Source of the DNA: Methylophaga marina
Lineage (GTDB): Bacteria; Pseudomonadota; Gammaproteobacteria; Nitrosococcales; Methylophagaceae
DNA: 64,000 nucleotides
Assembly (NCBI RefSeq): GCF_030296755.1
Contig: NZ_AP027741.1
Span: 2,905,001 to 2,969,000, forward strand
Direction of reading: 5' to 3'
This document shows, piece after piece, positions 29,281 through 38,057 of this stretch. Position numbers and translations under genes: made by a program. Position 1 is the first letter of the stretch; the number at the start of each line of letters is the position of its first letter. The notes under the pieces are model-generated. The model was not told the DNA's origin and did no database searches. It saw nothing but the letters and a program-made list of their open reading frames with translations.

Positions 29281-30753
29281 GTTAGTCGAACGTTTACGTC
29301 GGATTGCGACACAACAGCCGAACGCACTGGCCTTGCAGGACCCATATCGTCAGCTGACTTGGCGTCAGATGATAGACGAAGTGGATAGACTAACTGAACG
29401 GCTATTACCTTATACACAGAATGTCGTTGCCTTATATGCCGACAACAGTGTCGACTGGGCGTGTATTGATCTGGCCTGTTATGAAGCCGGCGTCATCAGT
29501 TTGCCAATTCCAGCCTTTTTTCGGCAGAACAACAACATCATGCCATCAGTGAAAGTGGCGCATTAGCGTTAATCGAATCGAAAGGCACGACATTATTTCA
29601 ATCACTCAAGCTGTTTGACCAGTTGCATCTGTCGTTAACGGACAATCTGATTTTGTTTCCATTAGCCAAGAAAGGTCATAGTCAAATTCCAGAGACAACC
29701 CAAAAAATTACCTTTACATCGGGATCTACTGGTCAGCCTAAAGGGGTGTGTTTGAGCACAGATAATCAATTAGCTGTGGCTGATGCCATTATCCAACGTA
29801 CAGAATTACAAGCTATCAAACACCTGTGTGTATTACCGCTGACCACCTTATTAGAAAATCTAGCCGGCATTTACGCACCTTTGCTTAGCAGAGGATCGGT
29901 CACCTTATTACCAGCAGCCGAGCTTGGCTTTAATGGTGGACGAGGTTTTGATGTTCAGCAATTTTTACAAACGCTGAGCAAACATCAGCCAGAAAGTGTG
30001 GTGCTATTACCCGAATTATTACTGACCCTGGTGTCAGCCGCTGAAACAGGCTGGCCAGTACCTGACAGTTTGAAATTTATTGCCGTGGGTGGCAGTCGCG
30101 TATCGGCTGACTTATTACGTAAAGCCGATAATCTGGGATTACCGGTTTTCGAAGGTTATGGCCTATCTGAATGCAGCTCGGTGGTCAGTCTGAATAGCCC
30201 AAATCATCGGCTAATAGGCAGTGTAGGTCAGTGTCTTGACCATGTAAAAGTCAGTATTGAGTCCGGTGAAATCATTGTTAAAGGTAACTGCTTTTTAGGC
30301 TATATCAATCATCCTGATAGTTGGTATCCGCAGCAGATAAATACCGGCGATTTAGGTTTTATCGATGACAACCATTATTTGCATATTAATGGTCGCCGTA
30401 AAAATCTATTAATCAGTAGCTTTGGCAGAAATATCAATCCGGAGTGGGTGGAAAGCGAGTTATTGGCAAATCCTATTCTGGCGTATTGCACAGTGATTGG
30501 AGATGCAAAATCACATTGCAGTGTTTTAGTTCAGCCTCGTTTTGACACTATCACCGATGCCATGATTGAGCAATGGATAGCCTTGGTCAACAAACGCCTG
30601 CCAGATTACGCACAACTGGCAGACTGGCAGCGTTTTGAATGGCCACTCAGTGTGGAAAACGGCACGTTGACGGCGAATGGTCGTCCCGTCAGAACACAAA
30701 TCCTAGACAGCTACTCTCACCAAATAAATGCTTTATACAAGGAGCAGGCATAA
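29273..30753 (+). CDS. AMP-dependent acyl ligase, interrupted by a -1 frameshift
   Basis: Adenylate-forming enzyme of the ANL superfamily, 493 residues after correction. The first frame (29273-29566) carries the N-terminal domain. The second (about 29560-30753) has ITFTSGSTGQPKGVCLS (P-loop), EGYGLSECSSVV, NTGDLGFIDD and GRRKNLLISSFGRNINPEWVE. The break is at six T (29516-29521): seven T give LPIPAFFSAEQQHHAISESGALALIES, which continues without a stop. The terminal motif where a lysine normally activates the acid reads TLTANGRPVR, with arginine in its place. Probably activates a carboxylic acid for the diiron and SDR steps encoded next; the acid is unknown. Confidence 0.85.
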
Positions 30754-31421
30754 ATGCTTTTTTCGATAGATTACAAACAGAAACAGCAGCAGCACGTGAG
30801 CAATTATTCAGTGCACCGATCATTGCCAAAGCGATGACAGGCGATATCACTACCGAGCTTTATATTAACTTTCTGACGCAGGCCTATCATCACGTTAAAC
30901 ATACCGTGCCACTTCTGATGAGTGTCGGTGGTGCCTTACCTGAACAAAAAGAATGGCTACGTAATGCGGTGGCTGAATATATTGAAGAAGAATTAGGCCA
31001 TCAGGAGTGGATACTGAACGATATCGCCGCCTGTGGTGCTGATAAAGAAGCGGTCAGACACAGTCAACCAAATCTGCAGACAGAAATGATGGTCGCCTAT
31101 GCTTATGACATGGTACATCGCATCAATCCACTAGGTTTTTTTGGCATGGTACATGTCTTGGAAGGCACTAGTATCACCACAGCGGATAAAGCCGCAGAAA
31201 GTATTCAAAATGCACTAGGTTTACCGACTAAAGCCTTTAGTTATCTGCGATCACATGGGGCGCTGGATCAGGATCATGTCAAATTCTTCGAAGGTCTGAT
31301 GAATCAAATCACCGATACCGCCGAACAAGATCTCATTATTCACAGTGCCAAACGCTTTTATTATCTCTACGGCAATATCTTCCGTAGCCTGACTGAAGAG
31401 AAGATGCCATGCAGAGTCTGA
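30754..31421 (+). CDS. Heme-oxygenase-like diiron (TenA/HDO-type) oxidase
   Basis: About 222 residues, helical. The putative iron ligands are spread as in heme-oxygenase-like diiron oxidases: EYIEEELGHQEW (Glu, His), FGMVHVLEGTS (His, Glu) and ALDQDHVKFFE (Asp, His). Relatives such as UndA and BesC cut or desaturate fatty and amino acids. The start is uncertain as written. ATG at 30754 has AAGGAG ten bases upstream but falls out of frame by one base at a run of six T (30758-30763). Seven T give MLFFDRLQTETAA, the usual N-terminus. The frame is otherwise open well upstream, without a sensible start. Confidence 0.82.
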
Positions 31422-32194
31422 GAGATGTCACCATTCTGATTACCGGTGCAGCCGGTGGTATCGGGCAAAAGTTAGCTAAGGCATTACACGAACAGGGGGC
31501 TAAGCTGATATTGACGGATGTTAATGCAGACAAATTAACTGAACTGAACGTCAGCTTAGGCGAAAAGCATGACGACTTTGTAGTTGACGTTAGCAAGACA
31601 ACGCAGCGCCAGTCACTGGTGGATTATTGTGAAAATCTGCCTTATCCGCTGCAAATGATCATTAATCTGGCGGGTATCAACCGTTTTGCTGCCATCACTG
31701 ATCATTCAGATAATGATATTGAACGGATGTTAACAATTAATCTGAGTTCACAGATTGCACTGACACGCGATTTTATTCCTTTACTGGAAAAAAATGCACC
31801 ATCAACCATCGTCAATGTTGGCTCTATTCTGGGAAGTATCGGCATGCCCGGTTATAGCGTCTATTGTGCTACCAAGTTTGGCTTGCGGGGTTTTAGTGAA
31901 GCCCTTCATCGTGAACTGGCTGGCAGCGGAGTGGATGTGCGTTACTTTGCACCTCGTGCCACAAAAACAGCGCTTAATAACGACAATGTCAATGAACTGA
32001 ACAAAGCATTAGGCAGTGCGATGGACAGCCCTGAGCAAGTAGCGAATGCCATTGTCGACTTTTTGCTTACGGATAAACGAAGACATTATTTTGGCTGGCC
32101 TGAAAAACTGTTTGTCAGAATCAACAGTATCCTGCCAGGCATTGTTGATAAATCAATTATCAAACAACTACCTATCATAAAACGTTATTTTTAA
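31409..32194 (+). CDS. Short-chain dehydrogenase/reductase
   Basis: 261 residues. Classical SDR motifs: TGAAGGIG (cofactor binding), NLAGINR, the serine in GSILGS, and the YSVYCATK catalytic Tyr-Lys pair. D at the end of beta-2 (TDVNAD) favours NAD(H). The C-terminal tail is hydrophobic (RINSILPGIVDKSIIKQLPI), possibly membrane-associated. It overlaps the diiron oxidase gene by 13 bases. It would reduce or oxidise a carbonyl made in the same pathway; the substrate is unknown. Confidence 0.92.
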   Translation: MQSLRDVTILITGAAGGIGQKLAKALHEQGAKLILTDVNADKLTELNVSLGEKHDDFVVDVSKTTQRQSLVDYCENLPYPLQMIINLAGINRFAAITDHSDNDIERMLTINLSSQIALTRDFIPLLEKNAPSTIVNVGSILGSIGMPGYSVYCATKFGLRGFSEALHRELAGSGVDVRYFAPRATKTALNNDNVNELNKALGSAMDSPEQVANAIVDFLLTDKRRHYFGWPEKLFVRINSILPGIVDKSIIKQLPIIKRYF

Positions 32195-32205
32195 TGGAGA
32201 AAATG

Positions 32206-32868
32206 ATGAAAGCGTATATATTCTCAATGATTCTGGGGCTGGTGAGTCTACCTGTCAGTGCCGATGTGATGCAAAGCGTTGCTGATTTGCAGCATGACTG
32301 GGCTAAAGTGAATTACACTTTAACGGGTGATGCACAAGAAAAAGCCTTTGAAAGCTTGGTTGAAAAAGCGAATAGCGTGGTGAAGCAATATCCAGATGCG
32401 GCGGAATCACATATCTGGCGTGGCATTATTGAATCAAGTTATGCCGGTGCCAAAGGTGGTCTTGGCGCTTTATCACTTGCCAAAGCCGCAAAAGCAGACC
32501 TTGAACAGGCGATGAAACTAGATGATACAGCACTGGACGGTTCGGCTTATACCAGCCTTGGAACCTTGTATGCAAAAGTGCCTGGTTGGCCTATTGGGTT
32601 TGGCGATGATGACAAAGCCGAAGTGATGTTGAAAAAAGCCTTGACCATCAATCCAACGGGCATAGATAGTAATTTTTTCTATGCACAGTATTTAATAGAT
32701 AGTAACCAGTATGAAGAAGCAGAAACTTATCTGTTAAAAGCTCAACAAGCACCTGCCAGACTAACTAGACCCCTTGCAGATGAAGGAAGACAGCAAGAAA
32801 TCGAAAAAGCCTTACAGCAGGTCAGATACAAACTAGGGAATGAACAACATGCAGGTATTACTCATTGA
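32206..32868 (+). CDS. Secreted TPR-repeat protein
   Basis: 220 residues with a signal peptide (MKAYIFSMILGLVSLPVSA|DV). At least three helix-turn-helix repeats of TPR type are visible (AAESHIWRGIIESSYA, AYTSLGTLYAKVPGWPIGFGDDDKAEVMLKKALTINP, NQYEEAETYLLKAQQ). The start at 32206 is preferred: GGAG at 32197 has good spacing and the signal peptide begins there. The gene overlaps the response regulator by 20 bases. Probably a periplasmic partner or sensor aid in this operon. Confidence 0.8.
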   Translation: MKAYIFSMILGLVSLPVSADVMQSVADLQHDWAKVNYTLTGDAQEKAFESLVEKANSVVKQYPDAAESHIWRGIIESSYAGAKGGLGALSLAKAAKADLEQAMKLDDTALDGSAYTSLGTLYAKVPGWPIGFGDDDKAEVMLKKALTINPTGIDSNFFYAQYLIDSNQYEEAETYLLKAQQAPARLTRPLADEGRQQEIEKALQQVRYKLGNEQHAGITH

Positions 32869-33508
32869 AGATGATGTTTCACTCGCAAAAGGCTTACAAA
32901 CCAGCCTGAAAAACGAAGGTTTTATCGTTAATCATTTGAGTGAAGGTAAGCAAGCCATTAATAGTATTGCTTCTTCTGAGCCGGATATTGTGGTGTTGGA
33001 TCTGGGCCTGCCAGATATGGACGGTAATGAAGTCCTGAAACAAATTCGACGGCGTAATGCTGAATTACCGGTATTAATTTTAACGGCACGTAACTCTATT
33101 CAGGATAAAGTCGCAGGGCTCGATAGTGGCGCAGATGATTATCTGGCCAAACCGTTTGAAATGGATGAGTTACTTGCGCGCCTGCGTGTACTGGAACGCA
33201 GGCTCAGTAGCCTGAAACATGCTGATCTGACCGTAGGCAATGTGTCCATCGATACTCGTGCCCAGCAGGTGAAAGTTAACGGTGAGAATGTCGACTTTTT
33301 CCGTCGTGAATACATGCTGTTAAAAATGCTGATGGAGAATGTTGGCCGAGTGCAGACCCGCGATAGCATGGAAAGTAAGCTTTACAGCTGGGGAGAGGAA
33401 ATCGCCAGTAATGCGATTGAAGTCCACATTCATCATTTAAGAAAGAAACTCCCTGAGAACTTCATCACAACCGTGCGTGGTGTTGGTTACACAATTAAAA
33501 CGCAATGA
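32849..33508 (+). CDS. OmpR-family response regulator
   Basis: 219 residues. The receiver domain has the acidic pair IEDD, the phosphorylation site VVLDLGLPDMDG, threonine/alanine at LTARN and the lysine in LAKPFE. The winged-helix DNA-binding domain spans about 125-219 (FFRREYMLLKMLMENVGRV...IEVHIHHLRKKL). The ATG at 32849 has AGGGA at proper spacing; the ATG at 32840 is nearly on top of that box. It overlaps the histidine kinase by four bases. Confidence 0.95.
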   Translation: MQVLLIEDDVSLAKGLQTSLKNEGFIVNHLSEGKQAINSIASSEPDIVVLDLGLPDMDGNEVLKQIRRRNAELPVLILTARNSIQDKVAGLDSGADDYLAKPFEMDELLARLRVLERRLSSLKHADLTVGNVSIDTRAQQVKVNGENVDFFRREYMLLKMLMENVGRVQTRDSMESKLYSWGEEIASNAIEVHIHHLRKKLPENFITTVRGVGYTIKTQ

Positions 33509-34836
33509 AGTCTATTCGTCTGTATTTATTATTGGCGTTATTGGCCACAATAACGCTGGTAAACTTTGTATCGTTATTGCATGGCTACCAATCAAGCATG
33601 CATAAAGCACAAACATTGTTTGATTCCCGCTTAGAAAGTACAGCGATTTTGATTGCCTCTGCCAACTCGCGTCAGCTTGGTAAAGCAACCGTTACCAATC
33701 AGCAAACGCCTTATACCTTTTTTCAGATAATTGATGATAAAGGGGCTTTGCTAACACGTTCGGAAAATGCACCCGATAGAGTACTTAGCGACCTTGATGA
33801 AGGGTTTCAGAATACGAATTTTGGTAGCTATCGCTGGCGAAATTATGTATACCGTGACAAGGTTTTACAGCGATGGATCGTAGTAGCCGAGCGTATCGAT
33901 ATTCGTTATATGCTTGCTGAAGATGTGGTGATGGAATCGTTACTGCCTATTGTGATGGCAATACCTGTAGCCGCATTAATTATCTGGTTTGCAGTAGGGA
34001 TTGGCCTTAAACCGCTCAACACCTTTGCCAGCCAATTGAGTGAGAGAAGAGCAGATGATCTCCGGCCTATCGAACTGGAGCGTGTGCCAAAAGAATTAAC
34101 GACTGTGGTGAATAATACGAACAGTCTGTTATTGCGTTTGGCAGAGGCTTTTGACCGAGAACAGCGTTTCTCAGCCGATGCGGCACATGAGTTACGTACC
34201 CCCGTCAGCGTGCTCAAAGTGCATTTACATAATTTGCGAGCAAGATTGGGTAATGATGACGAAGACATCATCTTATTGCGTGATGGTGTTGAACGTATGG
34301 GACATCTTATCGAACAGATTCTTGCTTTATACCGAACATCACCCGATCAGGCGGCAGTCAAGTTTGAGAGTGTGGATTTATTTAAATTAGTTCAATCACT
34401 TATCGCTCGAAGTTATCATGCTTTTGAGTCTAAACAGCAAGAGATAGAAATGGATGGGGAGTCACACATCATCGAAGGTAATGTGTTTGCACTGGAAACG
34501 CTGATAAGCAATTTACTAAATAATGCGAATAAATACACACCGGAGAAAGGTCGTATTCATGTGGTGGTGAGGCGTCATGAAGAAGGGGTGTTACTTCGTG
34601 TCGAAGATTCTGGCCCAGGCATACCTGAAGAACAGTATCAGCGTGTATTTGAACGTTTTTATCGCCTGCATGGTGATCAGCACAATAGTGGTGTCATTGG
34701 CTGTGGACTTGGCTTGACTATTGTTAAACATATTGTTGATTTACATCATGCCCACATTCAGTTGGGGACATCTGCTTGGGGCCATGGATTAAAGGTTGAT
34801 GTCATATTTCCTCTGAGAGCAGTCAATTATGCGTAG
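33505..34836 (+). CDS. Sensor histidine kinase (QseC/BasS type)
   Basis: 443 residues. Two transmembrane helices (near residues 5-25 and 148-170) bracket a periplasmic sensor of about 120 residues, then a HAMP-like linker. The phosphoacceptor box is FSADAAHELRTPVSVLK. The ATPase domain has NLLNNANKY (N box), DSGPGIP (G1) and GCGLGLTIV (G2). Partner of the upstream regulator. Because it sits within the operon it may sense the pathway product or the metal handled by the downstream genes; this is inference. Confidence 0.95.
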   Translation: MKSIRLYLLLALLATITLVNFVSLLHGYQSSMHKAQTLFDSRLESTAILIASANSRQLGKATVTNQQTPYTFFQIIDDKGALLTRSENAPDRVLSDLDEGFQNTNFGSYRWRNYVYRDKVLQRWIVVAERIDIRYMLAEDVVMESLLPIVMAIPVAALIIWFAVGIGLKPLNTFASQLSERRADDLRPIELERVPKELTTVVNNTNSLLLRLAEAFDREQRFSADAAHELRTPVSVLKVHLHNLRARLGNDDEDIILLRDGVERMGHLIEQILALYRTSPDQAAVKFESVDLFKLVQSLIARSYHAFESKQQEIEMDGESHIIEGNVFALETLISNLLNNANKYTPEKGRIHVVVRRHEEGVLLRVEDSGPGIPEEQYQRVFERFYRLHGDQHNSGVIGCGLGLTIVKHIVDLHHAHIQLGTSAWGHGLKVDVIFPLRAVNYA

Positions 34837-35152
34837 AGTTGGTTTGTTTTTATGCTTATCGTTTTTGGTAATGCCGGTGTTGGCTGGCCCTCCCGTGATT
34901 GAAATCGAAATTCGTGATCATCTTTTCTTTCCCGATGAAGTCAAAATCCCTGCCAATACCAAAGTCAAACTGTTGGTGAAAAATATGGATCCGACAGCTG
35001 AAGAGTTTGAAAGTTATGAACTAAACCGGGAGAAGGTAATTGCAGGCAATAGTCAGGCATTCATCTTTATTGGTCCACTTCCGGCCGGTGTGTATCCGTT
35101 CTTTGGCGAATTTTTCCCTAAAACGGCACAAGGCAAGGTCATAGCGGAGTAA
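34829..35152 (+). CDS. Cupredoxin-domain periplasmic protein (FtrB-like)
   Basis: 107 residues with a signal peptide (VMPVLA|GPP) and a small cupredoxin fold (IEIRDHLFFPDEVKIPANTKVKLLVKNMDPTAEEFESYELNREKVI...PLPAGVYPFFGEFF). The usual Cys-His copper ligands at the end are not obvious, so metal binding may be atypical. In Brucella and Bordetella, FtrB is a similar protein paired with the FtrC permease for ferrous iron. It overlaps the kinase gene by eight bases and lies directly before the FTR1 gene. Confidence 0.82.
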   Translation: MRRVGLFLCLSFLVMPVLAGPPVIEIEIRDHLFFPDEVKIPANTKVKLLVKNMDPTAEEFESYELNREKVIAGNSQAFIFIGPLPAGVYPFFGEFFPKTAQGKVIAE

Positions 35153-35157
35153 ATGAC

Positions 35158-35937
35158 GTGTTACTGAATGCAGTAGTGATTGTTTTGCGCGAGGTGTTAG
35201 AAGCCTCATTAATTATTAGTGTATTTCTGGCGCTGAGTCAGATTTTGAATCGCAGTTTAAAATGGATGTTATTGGCATTAATCCTGGGGCTGATAAGCGG
35301 CGTTATTTATGCGCTAACGATTCGTCATGTATCAATGGCTTTTGGTGGTATTGGGCAGGAGCTTGTCAATGCCTCGATAAATATTCTGATTTTTATAGCC
35401 TTGCTCATTTTTGTCCATGTGGTGCCTCACCAAAATGACAGACGTTGTCGAGTTTTGACCATTCTGGCCATCATGAGCACCGTTATTTTGGCTATGATGC
35501 GCGAAGGTTCTGAAGTGTTGTTATTTATCACTGGATTCTTTGGCGTACCGGATTTACTAGGGCCAGTATTAATGGGCGGTGCGGTTGGCGCCGGTCTGGG
35601 TGTCAGTGTGGGGGTGTTCATTTATTATTTTATTGTGAACCTTATCCCCCGACATGGTGTGTGGGTTGGCTATCTATTATTGTTATTTGTGGCGGGAAGC
35701 TTAATGTCACAAGCGATAGAGTTCCTGATTCAGGCAGATCTATTCACCTCATCAGAACCTATCTGGAATAGCTCTAATATCATTGATGAACATTCTGTGG
35801 CCGGGCAACTTCTGTTTGCATTAGTAGGCTATGAAGCCACCCCTCAAATTAGTCAGGTTATTGCCTACCTTTTCAGTATGGCTACCTTGTTTTGTGTGGC
35901 GATGTTCAGCTTTATAAAGCGAGACCGAAACTCATGA
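35158..35937 (+). CDS. FTR1/EfeU-family iron permease
   Basis: 259 residues, seven predicted membrane helices. Both Fe-binding REXXE elements are visible: LREVLEASLI in the first helix and MMREGSEVLLF in the middle. The start is GTG at 35158, with GGAG eight bases upstream. With the preceding cupredoxin it forms a reduced FtrBC-type iron transporter; no P19 (FtrA), ferredoxin (FtrD), or EfeO/EfeB gene is present here. Confidence 0.93.
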   Translation: MLLNAVVIVLREVLEASLIISVFLALSQILNRSLKWMLLALILGLISGVIYALTIRHVSMAFGGIGQELVNASINILIFIALLIFVHVVPHQNDRRCRVLTILAIMSTVILAMMREGSEVLLFITGFFGVPDLLGPVLMGGAVGAGLGVSVGVFIYYFIVNLIPRHGVWVGYLLLLFVAGSLMSQAIEFLIQADLFTSSEPIWNSSNIIDEHSVAGQLLFALVGYEATPQISQVIAYLFSMATLFCVAMFSFIKRDRNS

Positions 35938-36620
35938 AATACCGTTTAATCACCATTGCTAGTGCTTTATTTCTTACGCCTCTCCTGGTGCAGGCTGATG
36001 GTTCATCCATTGATAAAATCTACCATCCCTATGTGCAGCCATTAGAAAAAGAAGTCGAGTGGCGGATGATTAGCGCTGAAGGCGACAGTTTACAAAAACT
36101 CAGTTATGGGCAGTCATTGTCTGATCGACTCTATGTTGAAGGCTATCTTACCGCGAGTGAAGAAAACGATAATTTTCGTTTGCATAGCTATGAACTCGAA
36201 GCAAAGTGGCAACTAAGCGAGCAGGGAGAGTACTCGATAGACTGGGGACTGGTCACCGAGCTTGAAAAATCCAATATTCGTGATCAATGGGAAGCAGCTA
36301 CTGGACTACTCATGGAAAAACAATGGGGTAGATGGGTAGGCGCTGCGAATCTGTGGTTAGAATACGAGTGGGGTGATGATATTGAGGAAGAGCTTGAAAC
36401 AGCCTTAGGCATGCAAGCTCGTTATCGTTTATCCCCCAGCTTTGAACCTGCTGTCGAATATTATGCTGGTGATGAAACTCGTGCTATTGGTCCGGTTGCA
36501 CTGGGCGATATTCGCTTTTCTGCAGGAAAAAAACTTCACTGGGAAACCGGGGTATTATTTGGTGTGGGCAAACAGTCCCCTGATGCCACATTACGTTTTC
36601 TGACTGAGTTTGAATTTTAG
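35934..36620 (+). CDS. Probable outer-membrane beta-barrel protein
   Basis: 228 residues with a signal peptide (TPLLVQA|DG). The rest alternates polar and aromatic residues in short strands (LYVEGYLTASE, FRLHSYELEAKWQL, YSIDWGLVTELEK, WVGAANLWLEYEW, RYRLSPSFEPAVEYY) and ends in FLTEFEF, a terminal aromatic typical of outer-membrane proteins. The start overlaps the FTR1 stop by four bases (ATGA). It is the last gene of the ten-gene run. I do not recognise the family; a role in metal or product passage is inference. Confidence 0.75.
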   Translation: MKYRLITIASALFLTPLLVQADGSSIDKIYHPYVQPLEKEVEWRMISAEGDSLQKLSYGQSLSDRLYVEGYLTASEENDNFRLHSYELEAKWQLSEQGEYSIDWGLVTELEKSNIRDQWEAATGLLMEKQWGRWVGAANLWLEYEWGDDIEEELETALGMQARYRLSPSFEPAVEYYAGDETRAIGPVALGDIRFSAGKKLHWETGVLFGVGKQSPDATLRFLTEFEF

Positions 36621-36630
36621 TCAATGTAAA

Positions 36631-36660
36631 GTTTTGTTAATCATTTAAGGTTTTGTTAAT
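36631..36660. promoter_or_regulatory. Direct repeat GTTTTGTTAAT x2, candidate OmpR-type site
   Basis: GTTTTGTTAAT occurs at 36631-36641 and 36650-36660, a 19-base period. Direct repeats spaced by about two helical turns are a common layout for winged-helix regulators of the OmpR group, and such a regulator is encoded upstream in the ten-gene run. The site lies between that operon and the heavy-metal efflux operon. Confidence 0.4.
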
Positions 36661-36954
36661 AAGCCATCACTAATATGACGACTATCTCATGAGAGTAGAG
36701 CCAAGTGATGCAAACAGGGATAATAAAACACCCGATCGAGATAGACAGTGGGCTGGCAAGCCTTATCAACACACATCTTCAAATACCACATCTGACAAAC
36801 ACAGTTTTGACTTTCCGTTTGAAAAAATCACCTGTGTTTTTTCCTCAAAACTGCCATCTATTCGGCTATCTAATAACGACCATACAAGCTCTGGCTCCCC
36901 ACATACACTCTTTGGTCTTTACGCTTATTTCATCTCTCTTTTATTCAGGAAAAC
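36661..36954. other. Intergenic leader before the heavy-metal RND operon
   Basis: About 290 bases with no convincing gene. Two overlapping open frames (86-89 codons) cross it, but their products are polar, unfamiliar and out of step with the neighbours' codon use. No clear terminator was seen for the preceding operon. It may hold a long 5' leader or promoter. Confidence 0.4.
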
Positions 36955-38055
36955 ATGATGTTTAGTAATATATTGCGCCCCTTATTGATGACGATGACTC
37001 TGGGTTTATCATCGATCCCTGCATATGCGCAAAGTTTGCAGCTGGATAAAACCCAAATGGACAATCTTGGGGTGTCATATCAGGCTGCGGTATCCGTTTC
37101 TGAAACTAAAAGTCATCATTATCCCGCCAAAGTGTCTGTGCCTAATGCGAACCGCCATATTGTTCATACCAGTCAGGAAGGTGTCGTCACCCAAATGTTA
37201 GTAGCTGAAGGCGATGTTGTTAAGGCAGGTCAAGTGCTGGCCACACTTAATAGTCCAGCCTTGTTGACGCTACAAACCCAATATTTACAGGCTGAGGGCT
37301 TGTTATCGCAATTACTGACCGAGATGCAGCGTGATAAACAATTATTTAATGAAGGCATTATTGCCGAGCGTCGTTATCTGGATGCCAAAACACGCTACCA
37401 ACAGCAAAAAACACTGGTTGATAGTCAAATTAAAACGCTGCAGCTAGCTGGAATGCCATTAGAAGCCATTAAAACATTAAAGCAACAACAAACCATGGAC
37501 AGCCACTTACACGTTCGCGCCGCCAGTGATGGTGTGGTCATGGCACAAAATGCGGTGATTGGCCAACGGGTAATGGCATCAGATGTTTTATATGAAGTGG
37601 CCGATTTATCAACGCTCTGGTTGGAAATCCATGTACCACTTGCCATCGCCAGTAACATTAATACTGGCACAAAAGTGGTGGTGTGCGACAGAGATGTCTC
37701 AGCTGCTGTTATGACAGTCGGTAGGCAAGTTCATGATATTGATCAGGGTGTTTTAGTACGAGCTGAAACGGCCGAAAATGCCGATTTACTGACACCTGGC
37801 GAATTTGTACAGGTTTGTTTTGTGCAAAATAACAGTTCTGTGCTTTATGAGATTCCCTACAAAGCCATATTACGTATCGATGGCATAACCCATATCTTTT
37901 ATTTTGATGGTCAATCCATCAGTCTGCGCCCTGTTCATATCATTTCTCAAACAGACAATAAAGTGACTGTATCAGATGAATTCTTAAGTACAGGCTATGT
38001 GGTAGAAGAAGGCGTGTCCTCACTTAAATCTGCCTGGCAAGCAGTAGGAGAATAG
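36955..38055 (+). CDS. Heavy-metal RND efflux adaptor (CusB/CzcB type)
   Basis: 366 residues with a signal peptide (SSIPAYA|QS). It has a barrel-sandwich lipoyl domain (VHTSQEGVVTQMLVAEGDVVKAGQVLATL), a coiled-coil hairpin (about 100-185), the second lipoyl half (LHVRAASDGVVMAQNAVIGQRV) and beta-barrel/membrane-proximal domains. It directly precedes the metal permease. No methionine-rich copper-binding N-terminus as in CusB is seen, so metal specificity is open. Confidence 0.88.
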   Translation: MMFSNILRPLLMTMTLGLSSIPAYAQSLQLDKTQMDNLGVSYQAAVSVSETKSHHYPAKVSVPNANRHIVHTSQEGVVTQMLVAEGDVVKAGQVLATLNSPALLTLQTQYLQAEGLLSQLLTEMQRDKQLFNEGIIAERRYLDAKTRYQQQKTLVDSQIKTLQLAGMPLEAIKTLKQQQTMDSHLHVRAASDGVVMAQNAVIGQRVMASDVLYEVADLSTLWLEIHVPLAIASNINTGTKVVVCDRDVSAAVMTVGRQVHDIDQGVLVRAETAENADLLTPGEFVQVCFVQNNSSVLYEIPYKAILRIDGITHIFYFDGQSISLRPVHIISQTDNKVTVSDEFLSTGYVVEEGVSSLKSAWQAVGE

Positions 38056-38057
38056 AC

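Noticed and set aside
36689..36965. Two overlapping open frames of 86-89 codons before the heavy-metal adaptor
   Set aside because: They differ in frame, have unfamiliar polar products and no good ribosome site; the adaptor's own signal peptide begins at 36955.
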